From assembly GCF_001889525.1 (NCBI RefSeq), contig NZ_CP018192.1, positions 2,322,501-2,386,500 of the forward strand: 64,000 nucleotides of DNA, written 5' to 3'. The position numbers and the translations under genes are program-made. This DNA is from Granulibacter bethesdensis. Its GTDB lineage: Bacteria; Pseudomonadota; Alphaproteobacteria; Acetobacterales; Acetobacteraceae. The number at the start of each line of letters is the position of its first letter. Within the stretch, counting starts at the first letter, position 1. Shown here in pieces: positions 25,154 to 35,157 of the stretch. Below the pieces are notes generated by a model. It had not been told where the DNA came from. It did no database searches and saw nothing but the letters and a program-made list of their open reading frames with translations.

Positions 25154-26971
25154 TCAGGCCGCATCACCCGAGCGCTGGGCTTTTTTGCGCTCATTCGGAT
25201 CAAGATGGCGCTTACGCAGACGCACAGCACTCGGCGTCACCTCGACCAGTTCATCATCCTCAATATAGGCAATGGCCTGTTCCAGACTCATCTTGCGCGG
25301 CGGAACCAGCAGCAGAGCCTCGTCCTTGCCGGCAGCACGGATGTTGGTCAGCTTCTTTTCCTTGATCGGATTCACATCCAGATCGTTCTCACGGGAATGC
25401 TCGCCGATAATCATGCCGACATAGACTTTCTCGCCGGGATCGACGAACAGCACACCACGATCCTGCAGCGCAAACAGCGCATACTGCACGGCTTCGCCAT
25501 CGGAATTGGAAATCAGCGAGCCATTGCGGCGCCCTTCCAGCGTGCCCTTGTAAGGACCATAGCCGGAGAACAGCCGGTTCATGATTCCCGTGCCACGCGT
25601 ATCGGTCAGGAATTCACCGTGATAGCCGATCAGGCCGCGGCTGGGGATCAGGAAGGTCAGACGCACCTTTCCACCGCCGGAGGGACGCATCTCGCGCAGT
25701 TCGCCCTTGCGACGGGACATCTTTTCGACCACGACGCCGGAATAAGGCTCGTCCACATCGACCAGCACTTCTTCCATCGGCTCCTCGCGACCGTTTTCCG
25801 TCTCCCGGAACAACACGCGGGGACGACCGATCGCGAGTTCGAAGCCTTCGCGGCGCATGGTCTCGATCAGCACACCGAGCTGAAGTTCACCACGGCCCGC
25901 GACCTCGAACGCATCGCTTTCCGAGCTTTCAGAAATGCGAATCGCAATATTACCTTCGGCCTCACGCATCAGACGGTCACGAATCTGGCGGGAGGTCACC
26001 TTCTTGCCTTCGCGGCCCGCCAGAGGACCATCATTGACGCGGAAGGTCATCGCCAGGGTCGGCGGATCAACCGGGATCGCCACCAGCGGTGCTTCCAGTT
26101 CCGGCGCACCGATGGTTTCCGGCACCGTGGTGTCGGACAGACCGGCAATGGCGATGATGTCGCCTGCCTCGGCTTCTTCCACCGGCACACGATCCAGACC
26201 GCGGAAGCTCATCAGCTTCGTCAGGCGACCGGTTTCCACCACCGAGCCATCAGCGCGGAGCGCCTTGACCGGCATGTTCAGCTTCGCGCGGCCCTGCTCG
26301 ACACGGCCGGTCAGGATACGACCCAGGAAGTTGTCGTATTCCAGAATCGACGCCACCATGGCGAAGGGCGCCTCCTTGTCCAGCTGCGGCGCAGCCACAT
26401 GACGCAGGATCAGGTCGAACATCGGGTTCAGGTTTTCGCGCGCGCCTTCCAGAGACTCGTCAGCCCAGCCCTGACGGCCCGATGCATACAGAACCGGGAA
26501 ATCGAGCTGCTTCTCATCCGCGTCCAGAGAGGCGAACAGGTCGAACACCTCGTTCAGCACTTCATCCGGGCGGGCATCGCCGCGATCGACTTTGTTCACC
26601 ACGACGATGGGACGCAGGCCGCGGGCCAGCGCCTTGCCGACCACGAACTTGGTCTGGGGCAGCACGCTTTCCGCGGCATCGACCAGCACCAGCGCGCCAT
26701 CCACCATGTTCAGGATACGCTCGACCTCACCGCCGAAATCGGCGTGGCCCGGAGTGTCGACGATGTTGATGCGGACGTCGTTCCACATCACGCTGGTGCA
26801 TTTGGCGAGGATGGTGATCCCCCGCTCCCGCTCCAGATCATTGCTGTCCATGGCGCGTTCAGCGACCTGCTGGTTCTCACGGAAGGCGCCGGACTGCTTC
26901 AACAGCTGATCGACGAGGGTGGTCTTGCCATGGTCGACGTGGGCGATAATGGCGATATTACGGATGTCCAT
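25154..26971 (-). CDS. typA: Translational GTPase TypA/BipA
   Basis: Ribosome-binding GTPase of the elongation factor superfamily, 605 aa, full length. G1 is AHVDHGKTT, G3 is DTPGHADFGGEV and G4 is NKVD, all near the N-terminus; the start MDIRNIAIIAHVDHGKTTLVD is typical. The C-terminal half holds domain V and the TypA-specific domain (SRGLIGYHGEFLTDTRGTG, YALFALQDRG). The family helps ribosome assembly and stress growth, including in the cold. It is monocistronic here, with a 227-bp upstream gap in which no gene was seen and a good downstream terminator. Confidence 0.97.
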   Translation of the reverse strand: MDIRNIAIIAHVDHGKTTLVDQLLKQSGAFRENQQVAERAMDSNDLERERGITILAKCTSVMWNDVRINIVDTPGHADFGGEVERILNMVDGALVLVDAAESVLPQTKFVVGKALARGLRPIVVVNKVDRGDARPDEVLNEVFDLFASLDADEKQLDFPVLYASGRQGWADESLEGARENLNPMFDLILRHVAAPQLDKEAPFAMVASILEYDNFLGRILTGRVEQGRAKLNMPVKALRADGSVVETGRLTKLMSFRGLDRVPVEEAEAGDIIAIAGLSDTTVPETIGAPELEAPLVAIPVDPPTLAMTFRVNDGPLAGREGKKVTSRQIRDRLMREAEGNIAIRISESSESDAFEVAGRGELQLGVLIETMRREGFELAIGRPRVLFRETENGREEPMEEVLVDVDEPYSGVVVEKMSRRKGELREMRPSGGGKVRLTFLIPSRGLIGYHGEFLTDTRGTGIMNRLFSGYGPYKGTLEGRRNGSLISNSDGEAVQYALFALQDRGVLFVDPGEKVYVGMIIGEHSRENDLDVNPIKEKKLTNIRAAGKDEALLLVPPRKMSLEQAIAYIEDDELVEVTPSAVRLRKRHLDPNERKKAQRSGDAA

Positions 26972-27198
26972 GCATAATCCGAGGCTGAGCGCAGCCGATG
27001 GAGCCGCGCGGCGGTAAGGCAGAGGGCCATCTCCTTCTGCGTTTCAGCAGAAGATAAAAGACTGGCCACCCACCAGACCTGTTGCGTTGCGGCGCACAGA
27101 TAAAGGCTTGTCCCGTCCGTTGCGAGACAAAAAGCCGCATAGCTCCCCTTCCCGACGTTTTTTTCATCCCGCCGGCGCATTCAGGTCACTGCTGCCCA

Positions 27199-27708
27199 TC
27201 ACGGATGCTGGGTGGAAAGCACCTGTAATGCGGCATCAACCTGTACCCTTGCTCCGACAAAATCCTTCTGCGCCAGTGCCGTCAGGGCTGAGTTGATCGT
27301 CTGAATCACCGGCGATTGATCGACCGGATGCGTATCAGTCGCCAGCACGGAACGATCGAGCAGACGGGTTTGGGCACGCTCCATCGATTCCTGTGCCAAT
27401 CCGCTCTGCTTCTGTTGCAGCGCCTTCAGCGCCACCCGCAGGAGAGCAACAGGCCCGTTCGCATCCTCCGGCACCGGCAGGCTGGGCGCAATGGTCGAGC
27501 GGGTATTGGCCGGATCAATATTGCTGGCCTTGTCGGAGCGCGGCAGGGAACTGCCGGTGCCGATCACATTCCCCGGACGGGCGCCGTCAGGCGTGCTGCT
27601 ATCCGCATGCGCACCCTGAACCGATCCCAGCAGCAGCATGGCGGCCACCAGCGCCGCAGCACCGGCGGAACGGTTATGAGACAGTCGATCATGGATATGT
27701 TCGTGCAT
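27199..27708 (-). CDS. Secreted hypothetical protein
   Basis: Unrecognised protein of 169 aa. An N-terminal basic segment and a hydrophobic stretch (AGAAALVAAMLLLGSVQGAHA) form a signal peptide, cleaved around AHA-DS. A Ser/Pro-rich linker follows, then a helical domain of about 90 residues with repeated Ala/Gln/Leu (ALLRVALKALQQKQSGLAQES, INSALTALAQKDFVGARVQVD). The pattern of paired helices suggests a periplasmic helical-repeat protein. Function unknown; it stands between typA and a small membrane gene. GAGG before the ATG supports the start. Confidence 0.6.
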   Translation of the reverse strand: MHEHIHDRLSHNRSAGAAALVAAMLLLGSVQGAHADSSTPDGARPGNVIGTGSSLPRSDKASNIDPANTRSTIAPSLPVPEDANGPVALLRVALKALQQKQSGLAQESMERAQTRLLDRSVLATDTHPVDQSPVIQTINSALTALAQKDFVGARVQVDAALQVLSTQHP

Positions 27709-27866
27709 AGCCTCGTTCCCCCCATTTGATCTGCGGCCCCCTTCTGACGGGCCGCTTCATGTCACAATCCAAAGACGTATTCAGTGTGCCGACACGATTA
27801 TAGCGCAACCATGTCCGGATTCTGAACGTTTCGTATGGTGTATGGGTTTATAAATAGGGGGTGACG

Positions 27867-28040
27867 ATGCTCAAGCTGGCGCTGTTTTTCCTTGTGGTTT
27901 CGCTGATTGCAGGCCTGTTCGGATTTACCGGGATCTCGGCGGCCTCCGCCGGAATCGCCAAAATTCTGTTCGTTATCTTCCTGATCGTGTTCGTGGTGCT
28001 GCTGGTCATGGCATTGGCCGCCGGAAAAGCCATTCTATAG
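27867..28040 (+). CDS. DUF1328 small membrane protein
   Basis: A 57-aa integral membrane peptide, [19 protein letters not shown] at the N-terminus and a second hydrophobic helix [17 protein letters not shown], separated by [14 protein letters not shown]. This two-helix pattern with a central FTGI...A..GIAK segment is diagnostic of DUF1328 (YtjA-like) proteins, common in proteobacteria and of unknown function. GGGGG lies just upstream of the ATG at 27867; an upstream GTG two codons earlier is possible. A strong terminator follows. Confidence 0.85.
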   Translation: MLKLALFFLVVSLIAGLFGFTGISAASAGIAKILFVIFLIVFVVLLVMALAAGKAIL

Positions 28041-28068
28041 CGATCATTCCACACTCAGGCGAAACAAC

Positions 28069-28102
28069 GGCTCTCTGCCTCAACCGGCAGGGAGCCTTTT
28101 TT
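28069..28102 (+). terminator. Intrinsic terminator after the DUF1328 gene
   Basis: GGCTCTCTGCC (28069-28079) pairs with GGCAGGGAGCC (28086-28096) with one G-U pair, followed by six T residues. Classic rho-independent terminator 28 bp past the stop; it also separates this gene from the convergent modC. Confidence 0.88.
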
Positions 28103-28115
28103 GTGGCCGCCTCCA

Positions 28116-29201
28116 TCAGGCCCCCAAGACATTCACCGCCACCGATTTGATCAAGGCCAACACAGCTCGACCGGGTTCAAGGCCAAGCCGCTGAACCGCA
28201 TCACGTGTCACCCGCGCCAGCAAATGGCCACCGGGCAAAGCCAGCCTCACCAATGCTTCCTGTGTCGTCCCGGCGTTGCCCTGGAGATGGGCCGGCTGCC
28301 AGTCGGTCATCACAACGGACAGAATATTGTGCAGGCTGATATGGCCGGGTGACTCTGTCGCCAGAATCACATCGGCGGCCGGTATCCTTACCCGCAATCC
28401 CGTTCCCGGCTTCATGGCCTGTAACGGCACCAACACCTCCGTCCCGGCACAGGACAGGATGGTCAAGCCACGATCGGGCATATGGCCGGATACCACCGCT
28501 TCCAGAACCGCACCGGCCTCATGGCCGAAACAGCCGGACAATGCCGGATCAGATGAAATATGGCCCAGCGATCCGCTCGCCCGCACGCGGCCGGTTTCCA
28601 GCAGCACCACATCATCCGCCAGATACGCCATTTCCTGCAGAGCATGCGTCACGTACAGCATCGGCAATCCTGCTGCTTTCAAATGGCGCAGGACCGGCAG
28701 AATGTCCTGCTTGCGCGCCTGATCAAGACTCGCCAGCGGCTCATCCATCACCAGCATATGGGGACGGGACAACAACGCCCGACCAATCGCCACACGCTGA
28801 CGCTCGCCGCCCGACAAGGTCGCGGGACGACGCTTCAGCAGAGCACCGATCCCGAGCATGGTCATGATTTCTTCCCGTGACAGGGGAAAATCTCCGGGCG
28901 GGGCGCGCCGCGCGCCATATTCGAGATTGCCCAGTACCGAGAGATGCGGGAACAGGCGAGCATCCTGAAAGACTACTCCGATCCGGCGTCGTTCCGGCGG
29001 CAAATTGTGCAGATCAAGGCCACAGACACGCAGATGCAGATGGTCGGGCCGCATCAGACCGGCCACCGCCATGGCAATGGTCGACTTTCCCGCCCCGGAA
29101 GGCCCAAACAGGACAGTGCATCCACTGCCTGCAAAGCAGACGTCGATTTCTGTTCCGGGAAACTGGTGATTCAGCCGGACATCCAGCGCGGCCGATGACA
29201 T
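28116..29201 (-). CDS. modC: Molybdate ABC transporter ATP-binding protein
   Basis: ATPase of the molybdate importer, 361 aa from the ATG at 29201, which overlaps the modB stop as TGATG. Walker A is GPSGAGKST, the Q-loop is VVFQDARLFPHLSV, the signature is LSGGERQR, Walker B is LVMDEPLASLD, and the switch His is in YVTHALQE. The C-terminal 110 residues form the MOP/TOBE oxyanion-binding domain expected of ModC (ILSVVMTDWQPAHL, ALIKSVAV). The longer open frame to 29492 is the opposite-frame shadow of modB. Confidence 0.95.
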   Translation of the reverse strand: MSSAALDVRLNHQFPGTEIDVCFAGSGCTVLFGPSGAGKSTIAMAVAGLMRPDHLHLRVCGLDLHNLPPERRRIGVVFQDARLFPHLSVLGNLEYGARRAPPGDFPLSREEIMTMLGIGALLKRRPATLSGGERQRVAIGRALLSRPHMLVMDEPLASLDQARKQDILPVLRHLKAAGLPMLYVTHALQEMAYLADDVVLLETGRVRASGSLGHISSDPALSGCFGHEAGAVLEAVVSGHMPDRGLTILSCAGTEVLVPLQAMKPGTGLRVRIPAADVILATESPGHISLHNILSVVMTDWQPAHLQGNAGTTQEALVRLALPGGHLLARVTRDAVQRLGLEPGRAVLALIKSVAVNVLGA

Positions 29202-29902
29202 CAGCTTCCCAACCGCCGCCGCATCCGGCGGTTCACATATTCCGCCAGCCCCAACCCGCCCAGCGCCAGCAGCAGCGACAACAGCGAGAGGCGCGCCGCG
29301 GTCACATCCCCCTCCGGCGACTGCAAGGCGCTGTAGATCGCCAGCGGCAAAGTCTGGGTCTGGCCGGGGATATTCGCCGCAAAGGTGATCACCGCCCCAA
29401 ACTCTCCAAGACAGGCGGCATAGGCGGTGATCGCCCCGCTCAATAATCCTGGGGCTGCCAGCGGCAAGGTCACCGTCACGAACCGGTCCCATGCTCCGGC
29501 CCCCAAGGAACGGGCAGCCTGTTCCAGACCCGGATCAACCGCTTCCAGTGACTGACGGATAGCCCGGACCAGAATAGGCAATGTCATGACCGCACAGGCC
29601 AGGCTGGCGCCCGCCGGTGTAAAAGCAAGCCGGATGCCGAACCAGTGATGCAGAAGGCTCCCGACCGGTCCCTGCACGCCGAACACCACCAGCAGCAACC
29701 AGCCGGTAACCACCGGAGGCAAAACCAGCGGCATATGCACCAGCAGATCCAGCACCGTACGCCCGGGAAACCGCCAGCGCGCCAACGCCGTCGCCAGCAG
29801 CAGCGCGACCGGCAACCCCATGCACAATGCCCGCGCCGCCACCGACAAGGTCAGCCGCAGCGCCACCCATTCATCACCGGAGAGCGGGAACGGCCAGATC
29901 AT
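29201..29902 (-). CDS. modB: Molybdate ABC transporter permease
   Basis: Inner-membrane permease, 233 aa from the ATG at 29902 (a GTG two codons earlier is possible). It has the expected five or so helices: LRLTLSVAARALCMGLPVALLLATALA, VLDLLVHMPLVLPPVVTGWLLLVVFG and others, and the EAA loop AARSLGAGAWDRFVTVTLP that docks onto ModC. LGEFGAVITFAANIPGQTQTLPLAIY is the ModB signature. It sits between modA (34-bp gap) and modC (TGATG overlap). Confidence 0.95.
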   Translation of the reverse strand: MIWPFPLSGDEWVALRLTLSVAARALCMGLPVALLLATALARWRFPGRTVLDLLVHMPLVLPPVVTGWLLLVVFGVQGPVGSLLHHWFGIRLAFTPAGASLACAVMTLPILVRAIRQSLEAVDPGLEQAARSLGAGAWDRFVTVTLPLAAPGLLSGAITAYAACLGEFGAVITFAANIPGQTQTLPLAIYSALQSPEGDVTAARLSLLSLLLALGGLGLAEYVNRRMRRRLGS

Positions 29903-29935
29903 GCCCACTGCATCTGCGTAACCGCGATACCGGTC

Positions 29936-30724
29936 TCAAAGCCCCCGAAAGCCATAACGGGCAAAAATCGCCAGCGCCTGCTCTCCGCGCAACCAGTTCC
30001 ATACGGCTTGCACGGCCGGTGTGTTGCCGTTGGCAAGAATAGCCATGGGATAGATGATCGGATCATGGGTTTCCGCCGGAAATGTCGCCGCAACCGTTAC
30101 GGCCTGAGCCGCTGACACATCGGTCGCATAGACGATCCCTGCCGCAGCCTCACCCCGCGCCACCAGTTGCAATGCCCCCCGCACATCCTCCGCCACCGCC
30201 AGATGATCCGCCACACTATCCCACAGTCCAAGACTGGTCAGAGCCTGACGAGCATACATTCCGGCCGGCACATGGGATGGATCCCCCACCGCCAGCCGCC
30301 CATCTCCAAGGAGGGCCTTGAGTGCCTCTTTCCGGCTGAGATCAACCGCCTGTGCCTTCGCGCCCGGAACCACCAGCACCAGCGTATTGGCCAGAAGATC
30401 AACCCGCGTATTGCGGGCAAGCAGGTTTTTAGCCGCCAGCGCATCCATCCATTTCTCATCGGCGGAGATGAAAATATTGGCAGGCGCACCTTTCTCGATC
30501 TGCCTTGCAAGGGTGGAGGAGGAGGCAAAAGACAGGGTCAGACCGGTCTCTGCCTCCCGTCGAAGGACCGCATCCGCTTCTTTCAGCACGTCGGTCAGAC
30601 TTGCCGCTGCGAAAACTGTCACGGTCGCATTCTCTGCCGACGCCCGCGGTGATTTCAGGATCATCGGCCCGAGGGCGGCACTCATGAGCAGACCAGTACC
30701 CAGGCGACGGCGTGATATGAGCAT
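29936..30724 (-). CDS. modA: Molybdate-binding periplasmic protein
   Basis: Periplasmic receptor that hands molybdate or tungstate to ModBC. It is 262 aa from the ATG at 30724 (GGGAAG six nt upstream; another ATG immediately precedes it). The N-terminus SRRRLGTGLLMSAALG could be a Tat-type or ordinary signal, cleaved around ASA-EN. FAAASLTDVLKEAD and the serine-rich SFASSSTLARQIEKGAPANIFISAD carry the oxyanion-binding serines of ModA. IVYATDVSAA near residue 190 is also conserved. First gene of modABC. Confidence 0.94.
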   Translation of the reverse strand: MLISRRRLGTGLLMSAALGPMILKSPRASAENATVTVFAAASLTDVLKEADAVLRREAETGLTLSFASSSTLARQIEKGAPANIFISADEKWMDALAAKNLLARNTRVDLLANTLVLVVPGAKAQAVDLSRKEALKALLGDGRLAVGDPSHVPAGMYARQALTSLGLWDSVADHLAVAEDVRGALQLVARGEAAAGIVYATDVSAAQAVTVAATFPAETHDPIIYPMAILANGNTPAVQAVWNWLRGEQALAIFARYGFRGL

Positions 30725-30737
30725 CATACGCTTCCCA

Positions 30738-30764
30738 TCGTTATGACCTTGTCGATAATATCGC
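30738..30764 (-). promoter_or_regulatory. Possible ModE-like site before modA
   Basis: TCGTTATGA at 30738-30746 resembles one half of the ModE operator pattern, and an 11-bp CGATAATATCG palindrome-like segment lies at 30754-30764. The second half-site matches poorly. No modE gene is in the window. Offered as a weak candidate only. Confidence 0.2.
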
Positions 30765-30802
30765 CTTGTCATTGCTGCTGCCAGCCGACAAGCATACCTG
30801 CC

Positions 30803-32254
30803 TTAACGCTCACCAGCCCCGGACATTTCCGCGCCTGCCGTTCGCGCCATACCCAAAGCTGTCGGGGCAGCCAACAAGGCAATCCCGCCGATCAGCAGAA
30901 AAGCGACCGAAAAATCCGCAAGACCCGGTTGAGTACGGCCATGAATGGCCATAGCCATTTCCAGTGCTCCCGCCCCGGCTGATACGCCGATTGTCAGGGA
31001 AAGCTGCTGGATCGTTGAATACAGGCTGGTCGCGGCACTCATCCGGGCCGGCCCGACCTCGGCATAGGCAAGTGCATTATAGGCGGTGAATTGCAATGAC
31101 CGCAGAAACCCTGCCGGAAGCAGCAAGCCATAGACCAGCACCAGCGGCCAGGAAGGACGCAATGCCGCCACCAGCGCCACCAGCACCGCCGCGCCAATCC
31201 CGTTCCAGAACAGTGTATCGCGAAAACCCCATTGCCTCAGCGCTCGCGCCGCCACCGCTTTCATCGCCAGCGCCCCCACGGCACTGGCCAGCGTAATGGC
31301 CCCGCTTTTCAGGGGTGTCATCTCGAAACCCACCTGAAGCATCAGCGGAAGCAGGAATGGAAAAGCCCCCGCTGAAATCCTGAATAAAGTGCCGGAGATC
31401 ACTGAAACCCGGAATGTCGGCAGACGCAGCAAGCCCGGATCCAACACCGGTCTCTGTCTGCCACGCGCATGGCCAAGATAAACGACGGCACAAAGCAGGC
31501 CTGCCATGGCCAGCAACAACGTCACCCATGGCGGCACCACACCCCGCCCCACCGTCTCCATACTCGCCATCAGCAATGCCACTGCACCACCGGACAACAT
31601 CAGACCGCGCGCATCGAACGGACCGGGATCAGGGGCCCGCACATCCGGCACATGCAGCGTCACCATGACGATACCGAGCAGGCCAACCGGAATGTTGATA
31701 TCGAACACCCATGGCCAGGAGGCATATTGCACAATCAGCCCACCGAGCGGCGGCCCCACCACCGGCCCGACCAAAGCCGGGATCGTCACCCATGCCATGG
31801 CATTGACCAATTGCTGTTTGGGAACGGTACGCAACAATACCAATCGCCCGACCGGCACCATCATCGCACCCCCCAGCCCCTGCAGGACACGGGAAGCAAC
31901 CAGCATACCGAGCGTAGTGGAATACCCGCACAGCACTGAGCCAAGCGTAAAAATTCCGATTGCAGCGCGAAACACATTGCGTGCCCCGAACCGGTCCGCC
32001 ACCCAGCCGGAAGCGGGGATAAAAACCGCAAGGCTCAAGAGATAGGCCGTCAGGGCCATACTCATATGAACCACCGGTACACCAAATTGCCGCGCCATGG
32101 CGGGCAGAGCGGTGGCAATCACAGTGCCATCGAGATTCTGCATGAACAGCGCACAGGCAACGATCATCGCCGTCACGCGGCTGGACGTCGTCACCACCCG
32201 GTCCCCGCCACCCGCATCATTGCGGGCCCCATTGCGGGTGCTGTCTTCAGTCAT
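30803..32254 (-). CDS. DHA2-family MFS drug exporter
   Basis: Inner-membrane proton antiporter of 483 aa from the ATG at 32254, overlapping the ftsK stop by 8 bp. The helix-1 motif LDGTVIATALPAMARQFG (motif D1), SGWVADRFGARNVF (motif A), and GPVVGPPLGGLIVQYASWPWVFDINIPVG (motif C) place it in the 14-helix DHA2/EmrB-QacA class. The substrate cannot be read from sequence and no EmrA-like partner is adjacent. Overlap with ftsK suggests transcription from the ftsK promoter. Confidence 0.87.
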   Translation of the reverse strand: MTEDSTRNGARNDAGGGDRVVTTSSRVTAMIVACALFMQNLDGTVIATALPAMARQFGVPVVHMSMALTAYLLSLAVFIPASGWVADRFGARNVFRAAIGIFTLGSVLCGYSTTLGMLVASRVLQGLGGAMMVPVGRLVLLRTVPKQQLVNAMAWVTIPALVGPVVGPPLGGLIVQYASWPWVFDINIPVGLLGIVMVTLHVPDVRAPDPGPFDARGLMLSGGAVALLMASMETVGRGVVPPWVTLLLAMAGLLCAVVYLGHARGRQRPVLDPGLLRLPTFRVSVISGTLFRISAGAFPFLLPLMLQVGFEMTPLKSGAITLASAVGALAMKAVAARALRQWGFRDTLFWNGIGAAVLVALVAALRPSWPLVLVYGLLLPAGFLRSLQFTAYNALAYAEVGPARMSAATSLYSTIQQLSLTIGVSAGAGALEMAMAIHGRTQPGLADFSVAFLLIGGIALLAAPTALGMARTAGAEMSGAGER

Positions 32255-34892
32255 CCTCACGCGGGGTACGGCGGACCAGCACCTCACGTTTGCCGACATG
32301 GTTGGCGGGGCCGACGATGCCTTCTTTCTCCATCTGCTCGATGAGCTTCGCAGCACGGTTATAGCCGATGGACAGATGGCGCTGGATGAAGCTGGTACTG
32401 GCCTTGCCTTCCCGCGCCACCAGCGCAACGGCCTGATCGAACAGACCTCTCTCCCCGTCGCCCGCCCCGCCCATGCCGGGAATCATGGAACCGCCATCCT
32501 CGTCACTGCCTTCGGTGACTTCCTCGACATAATGAGGCTCGCCCTGCGCACGCAGGAAATCGACCACTTTCTCTACCTCGCCATCCGAGACAAACGGGCC
32601 ATGGGTGCGTAGAATTCGGCCACCACCGGCCATGTAGAGCATGTCGCCCTGACCCAGAAGCTGCTCCGCGCCCTGCTCCCCCAGAATGGTGCGGCTGTCG
32701 AACTTGCTGATCACCTGGAAGGAAATACGGGTCGGAAAATTGGCCTTGATGGTGCCCGTGATCACGTCCACGGATGGGCGTTGTGTCGCCATGATAACAT
32801 GAATACCGGCAGCGCGGGCCATCTGCGCCAGACGCTGCACTGCAGCCTCGATTTCCTTGCCCGCGACCATCATCAGATCGGCCATTTCATCGATCACCAC
32901 GACGATGAATGGCAGCGGCTCCAGCGCCAGCTGCTGCTCCTCGAAAGTCGGGCGGCCTGTTTCGGGATCGAAGCCGGTCTGTACCCGGCGGGTCACGACC
33001 TCCCCACGCGCTCGGGCTTCAGCCACTCGCTCATTATAGCCAGTGACGTTACGCACGCTGAGCTGGCTCATCGAGCGATAGCGGCGCTCCATTTCCCGCA
33101 CGACCCATTTCAGTGCCGTCACCGCCTTGGCTGGTTCGGTCACCACGGGTGACATCAGATGCGGGATGCCATCATAGACTGACAGTTCCAGCATTTTCGG
33201 ATCGATCAGGATCAGGCGGCATTGATCCGGCGACAGGCGATACAGCAGCGACAGGATCATCGCATTGACGCCGACCGACTTGCCGGACCCCGTCGTGCCG
33301 GCAATCAGCAGATGCGGCATACGGGCCAGATCGGCCACCACCGGCGCACCGCCAATATCCTTGCCGAGCGCCAGTGCCAGACGGCCCGGATGGCGCATCG
33401 CCTCATCCGCGCCGAGCAATTCGGCGAGATACACCGTCTCCCGTTTATCGTTAGGCACCTCGATACCGATGACGTTTCGCCCCGGCACCGTGGCGATACG
33501 CACCGCGAGCACCGACAGGCTGCGGGCGACATCCTCCGCCAGACCGATCACGCGAGCACTGCGGATGCCGGGGGCCGGTTCCAGCTCATACAGCGTCACC
33601 ACCGGACCGGGGCGGATATCGCGGATCGCCCCCTGCACCCCGTATTCGCCCAGCACCGTTTCCAGCAACCGGGCATTTTCCTGCAACACCTGGTCACTCG
33701 GTCGGCTACCGCCACGGGGGGGAGGCTGCGTCAGCAGGTCGAGCGGCGGCAACTGCCAGCCCGGCTCTTCCTCCACAACCTGCCGTGCAGAGCGACCAGA
33801 AGGTGCAGCACTCTGCGCTGACAGGGACGATGCCCGCGCAGGAGGAGCCACCGTGATGCGCGGATCAGGTCTGATCCGCGGCGGTGCAGGCACGCCCACC
33901 GGTTCGGGAGGCAGCGTTGCCTGCCTCTGCCGCTCGTCAAAATCTTCATCGGGGAAATAGGGATCGTTCTCATCATCCCGCATGGCGTCATCGACAGGCC
34001 TACCCCTGGCAGGTCCATTCCCGGATGGCGTGCGTTCCTGCACCTTCTGTCGGGCGCGGGCGGTGAGGGAGGAACGGGTTTCCTCCCGCACCGCCTGTTC
34101 CATCATCGTCATATCATAGCGGAGATGCCCCTCCGCATCGTTCTCATCATCCACCAGCCGGACCGCACGCTGTTTCAGCCGCCCCAGCAGTCCGCCACCC
34201 CGACCGAACAGACCGCGTGAACGAGACATGGCCGGACCGATATGGTCACCATAAACCGATGACAGTGACGCCGCGCCACGCCCTGCAGCCCGCCACTCCC
34301 CCGCAGACAGGCCAAACGCCAGGAAGACCAGCAGGATGGCCAGGCCAAGCCCTGCCACCCAGATCACTCCATCCCCCAGCGGTCCCAGCACTGCATGTCC
34401 GGCCTGGAGCGAAGCACCGGCCAACAGATCGCCGCTCAATCCGCCCAGGCCGGCGGAACTTGGCCAGTTCCGATGCAGGGCAGGAACCAGTTGCCCAACA
34501 GCCGCCACCACGGCAGACACAACCGGCATGGCGACAATCAGACTGCCGAACCGCAAGATCACACTGCCCAGTCCGCGATGGGACGAAATCCGCCATGCCC
34601 AGATCAGCATCGCCAGCACCGGCAGGATCGCCGCCACCCCAAATCCCTGCAACAATATATCCGCCAGCATGGCCCCGGCACGGCCTGCCAGATTGGTTGG
34701 CTCCTGTCCGGTTGCGGTGTCGAAGGAAGGATCGTGCGGGTTATAGGTTACCAGCGCGATCAGCAACGCCAAAGCGACAAGGCCCAGCACCAATCCCCCC
34801 ATCTCCGCCATACGGCGATGGGCAAGTGCTTTCAGGGCGGGGGACAGGAAACGTTTTGCCTGCCTCTGACGTGGCGAGGTCACGACGGCCAT
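32247..34892 (-). CDS. ftsK: DNA translocase FtsK/SpoIIIE family
   Basis: Septum-located DNA pump that moves chromosome ends apart and supports dimer resolution. It is 881 aa from the ATG at 34892 (GGAGA five to six nt upstream). Four or so N-terminal helices (GGLVLGLVALALLIALVTY first) anchor it; a Pro/Arg-rich linker follows. The motor has Walker A AGTTGSGKS with Lys at residue 538, and Walker B VVVIDEMADLMM. The C-terminal gamma domain (ASTSFIQRHLSIGYNRAAKLIEQME) is the winged helix that reads KOPS sites. Divergent from the Old Yellow Enzyme gene. Confidence 0.96.
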   Translation of the reverse strand: MAVVTSPRQRQAKRFLSPALKALAHRRMAEMGGLVLGLVALALLIALVTYNPHDPSFDTATGQEPTNLAGRAGAMLADILLQGFGVAAILPVLAMLIWAWRISSHRGLGSVILRFGSLIVAMPVVSAVVAAVGQLVPALHRNWPSSAGLGGLSGDLLAGASLQAGHAVLGPLGDGVIWVAGLGLAILLVFLAFGLSAGEWRAAGRGAASLSSVYGDHIGPAMSRSRGLFGRGGGLLGRLKQRAVRLVDDENDAEGHLRYDMTMMEQAVREETRSSLTARARQKVQERTPSGNGPARGRPVDDAMRDDENDPYFPDEDFDERQRQATLPPEPVGVPAPPRIRPDPRITVAPPARASSLSAQSAAPSGRSARQVVEEEPGWQLPPLDLLTQPPPRGGSRPSDQVLQENARLLETVLGEYGVQGAIRDIRPGPVVTLYELEPAPGIRSARVIGLAEDVARSLSVLAVRIATVPGRNVIGIEVPNDKRETVYLAELLGADEAMRHPGRLALALGKDIGGAPVVADLARMPHLLIAGTTGSGKSVGVNAMILSLLYRLSPDQCRLILIDPKMLELSVYDGIPHLMSPVVTEPAKAVTALKWVVREMERRYRSMSQLSVRNVTGYNERVAEARARGEVVTRRVQTGFDPETGRPTFEEQQLALEPLPFIVVVIDEMADLMMVAGKEIEAAVQRLAQMARAAGIHVIMATQRPSVDVITGTIKANFPTRISFQVISKFDSRTILGEQGAEQLLGQGDMLYMAGGGRILRTHGPFVSDGEVEKVVDFLRAQGEPHYVEEVTEGSDEDGGSMIPGMGGAGDGERGLFDQAVALVAREGKASTSFIQRHLSIGYNRAAKLIEQMEKEGIVGPANHVGKREVLVRRTPREDD

Positions 34893-35157
34893 CTGGTCTC
34901 CACTGTTCAGCAAATGTTTCAACCTTACCCGATAAGTCCCTGATCAGCAAAGGGTCATACCGCATCTATCCATACCGTGATGACATGTGTCAGTGGAAAG
35001 CAGCCGCTTCGCACACATTATCGAACCGGTCCATCATCAGAAACGTTCGCTCCGGACTTTCGCGGGGTTGCGACCGGCCGACAGCATCCCCACTACCAAC
35101 ATCATTGCCCTATCAGGGGCCCAGACATTTTTCCACGATCCGGAAGGATTTTTATCT

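Noticed and set aside
25205-26977. 590-codon open frame antisense to typA
   Set aside because: typA is a full-length, highly conserved gene; long antisense frames are expected in GC-rich genes with strong codon bias. The translation resembles no known family.
26972-27198. Gene or tRNA in the gap upstream of typA
   Set aside because: Only a 7-bp hairpin (TTCTGC/GCAGAA) was found; no cloverleaf or supported frame.
30728-30802. Molybdenum-cofactor riboswitch before modA
   Set aside because: The leader is under 80 bp and no conserved Moco aptamer pairing could be drawn.
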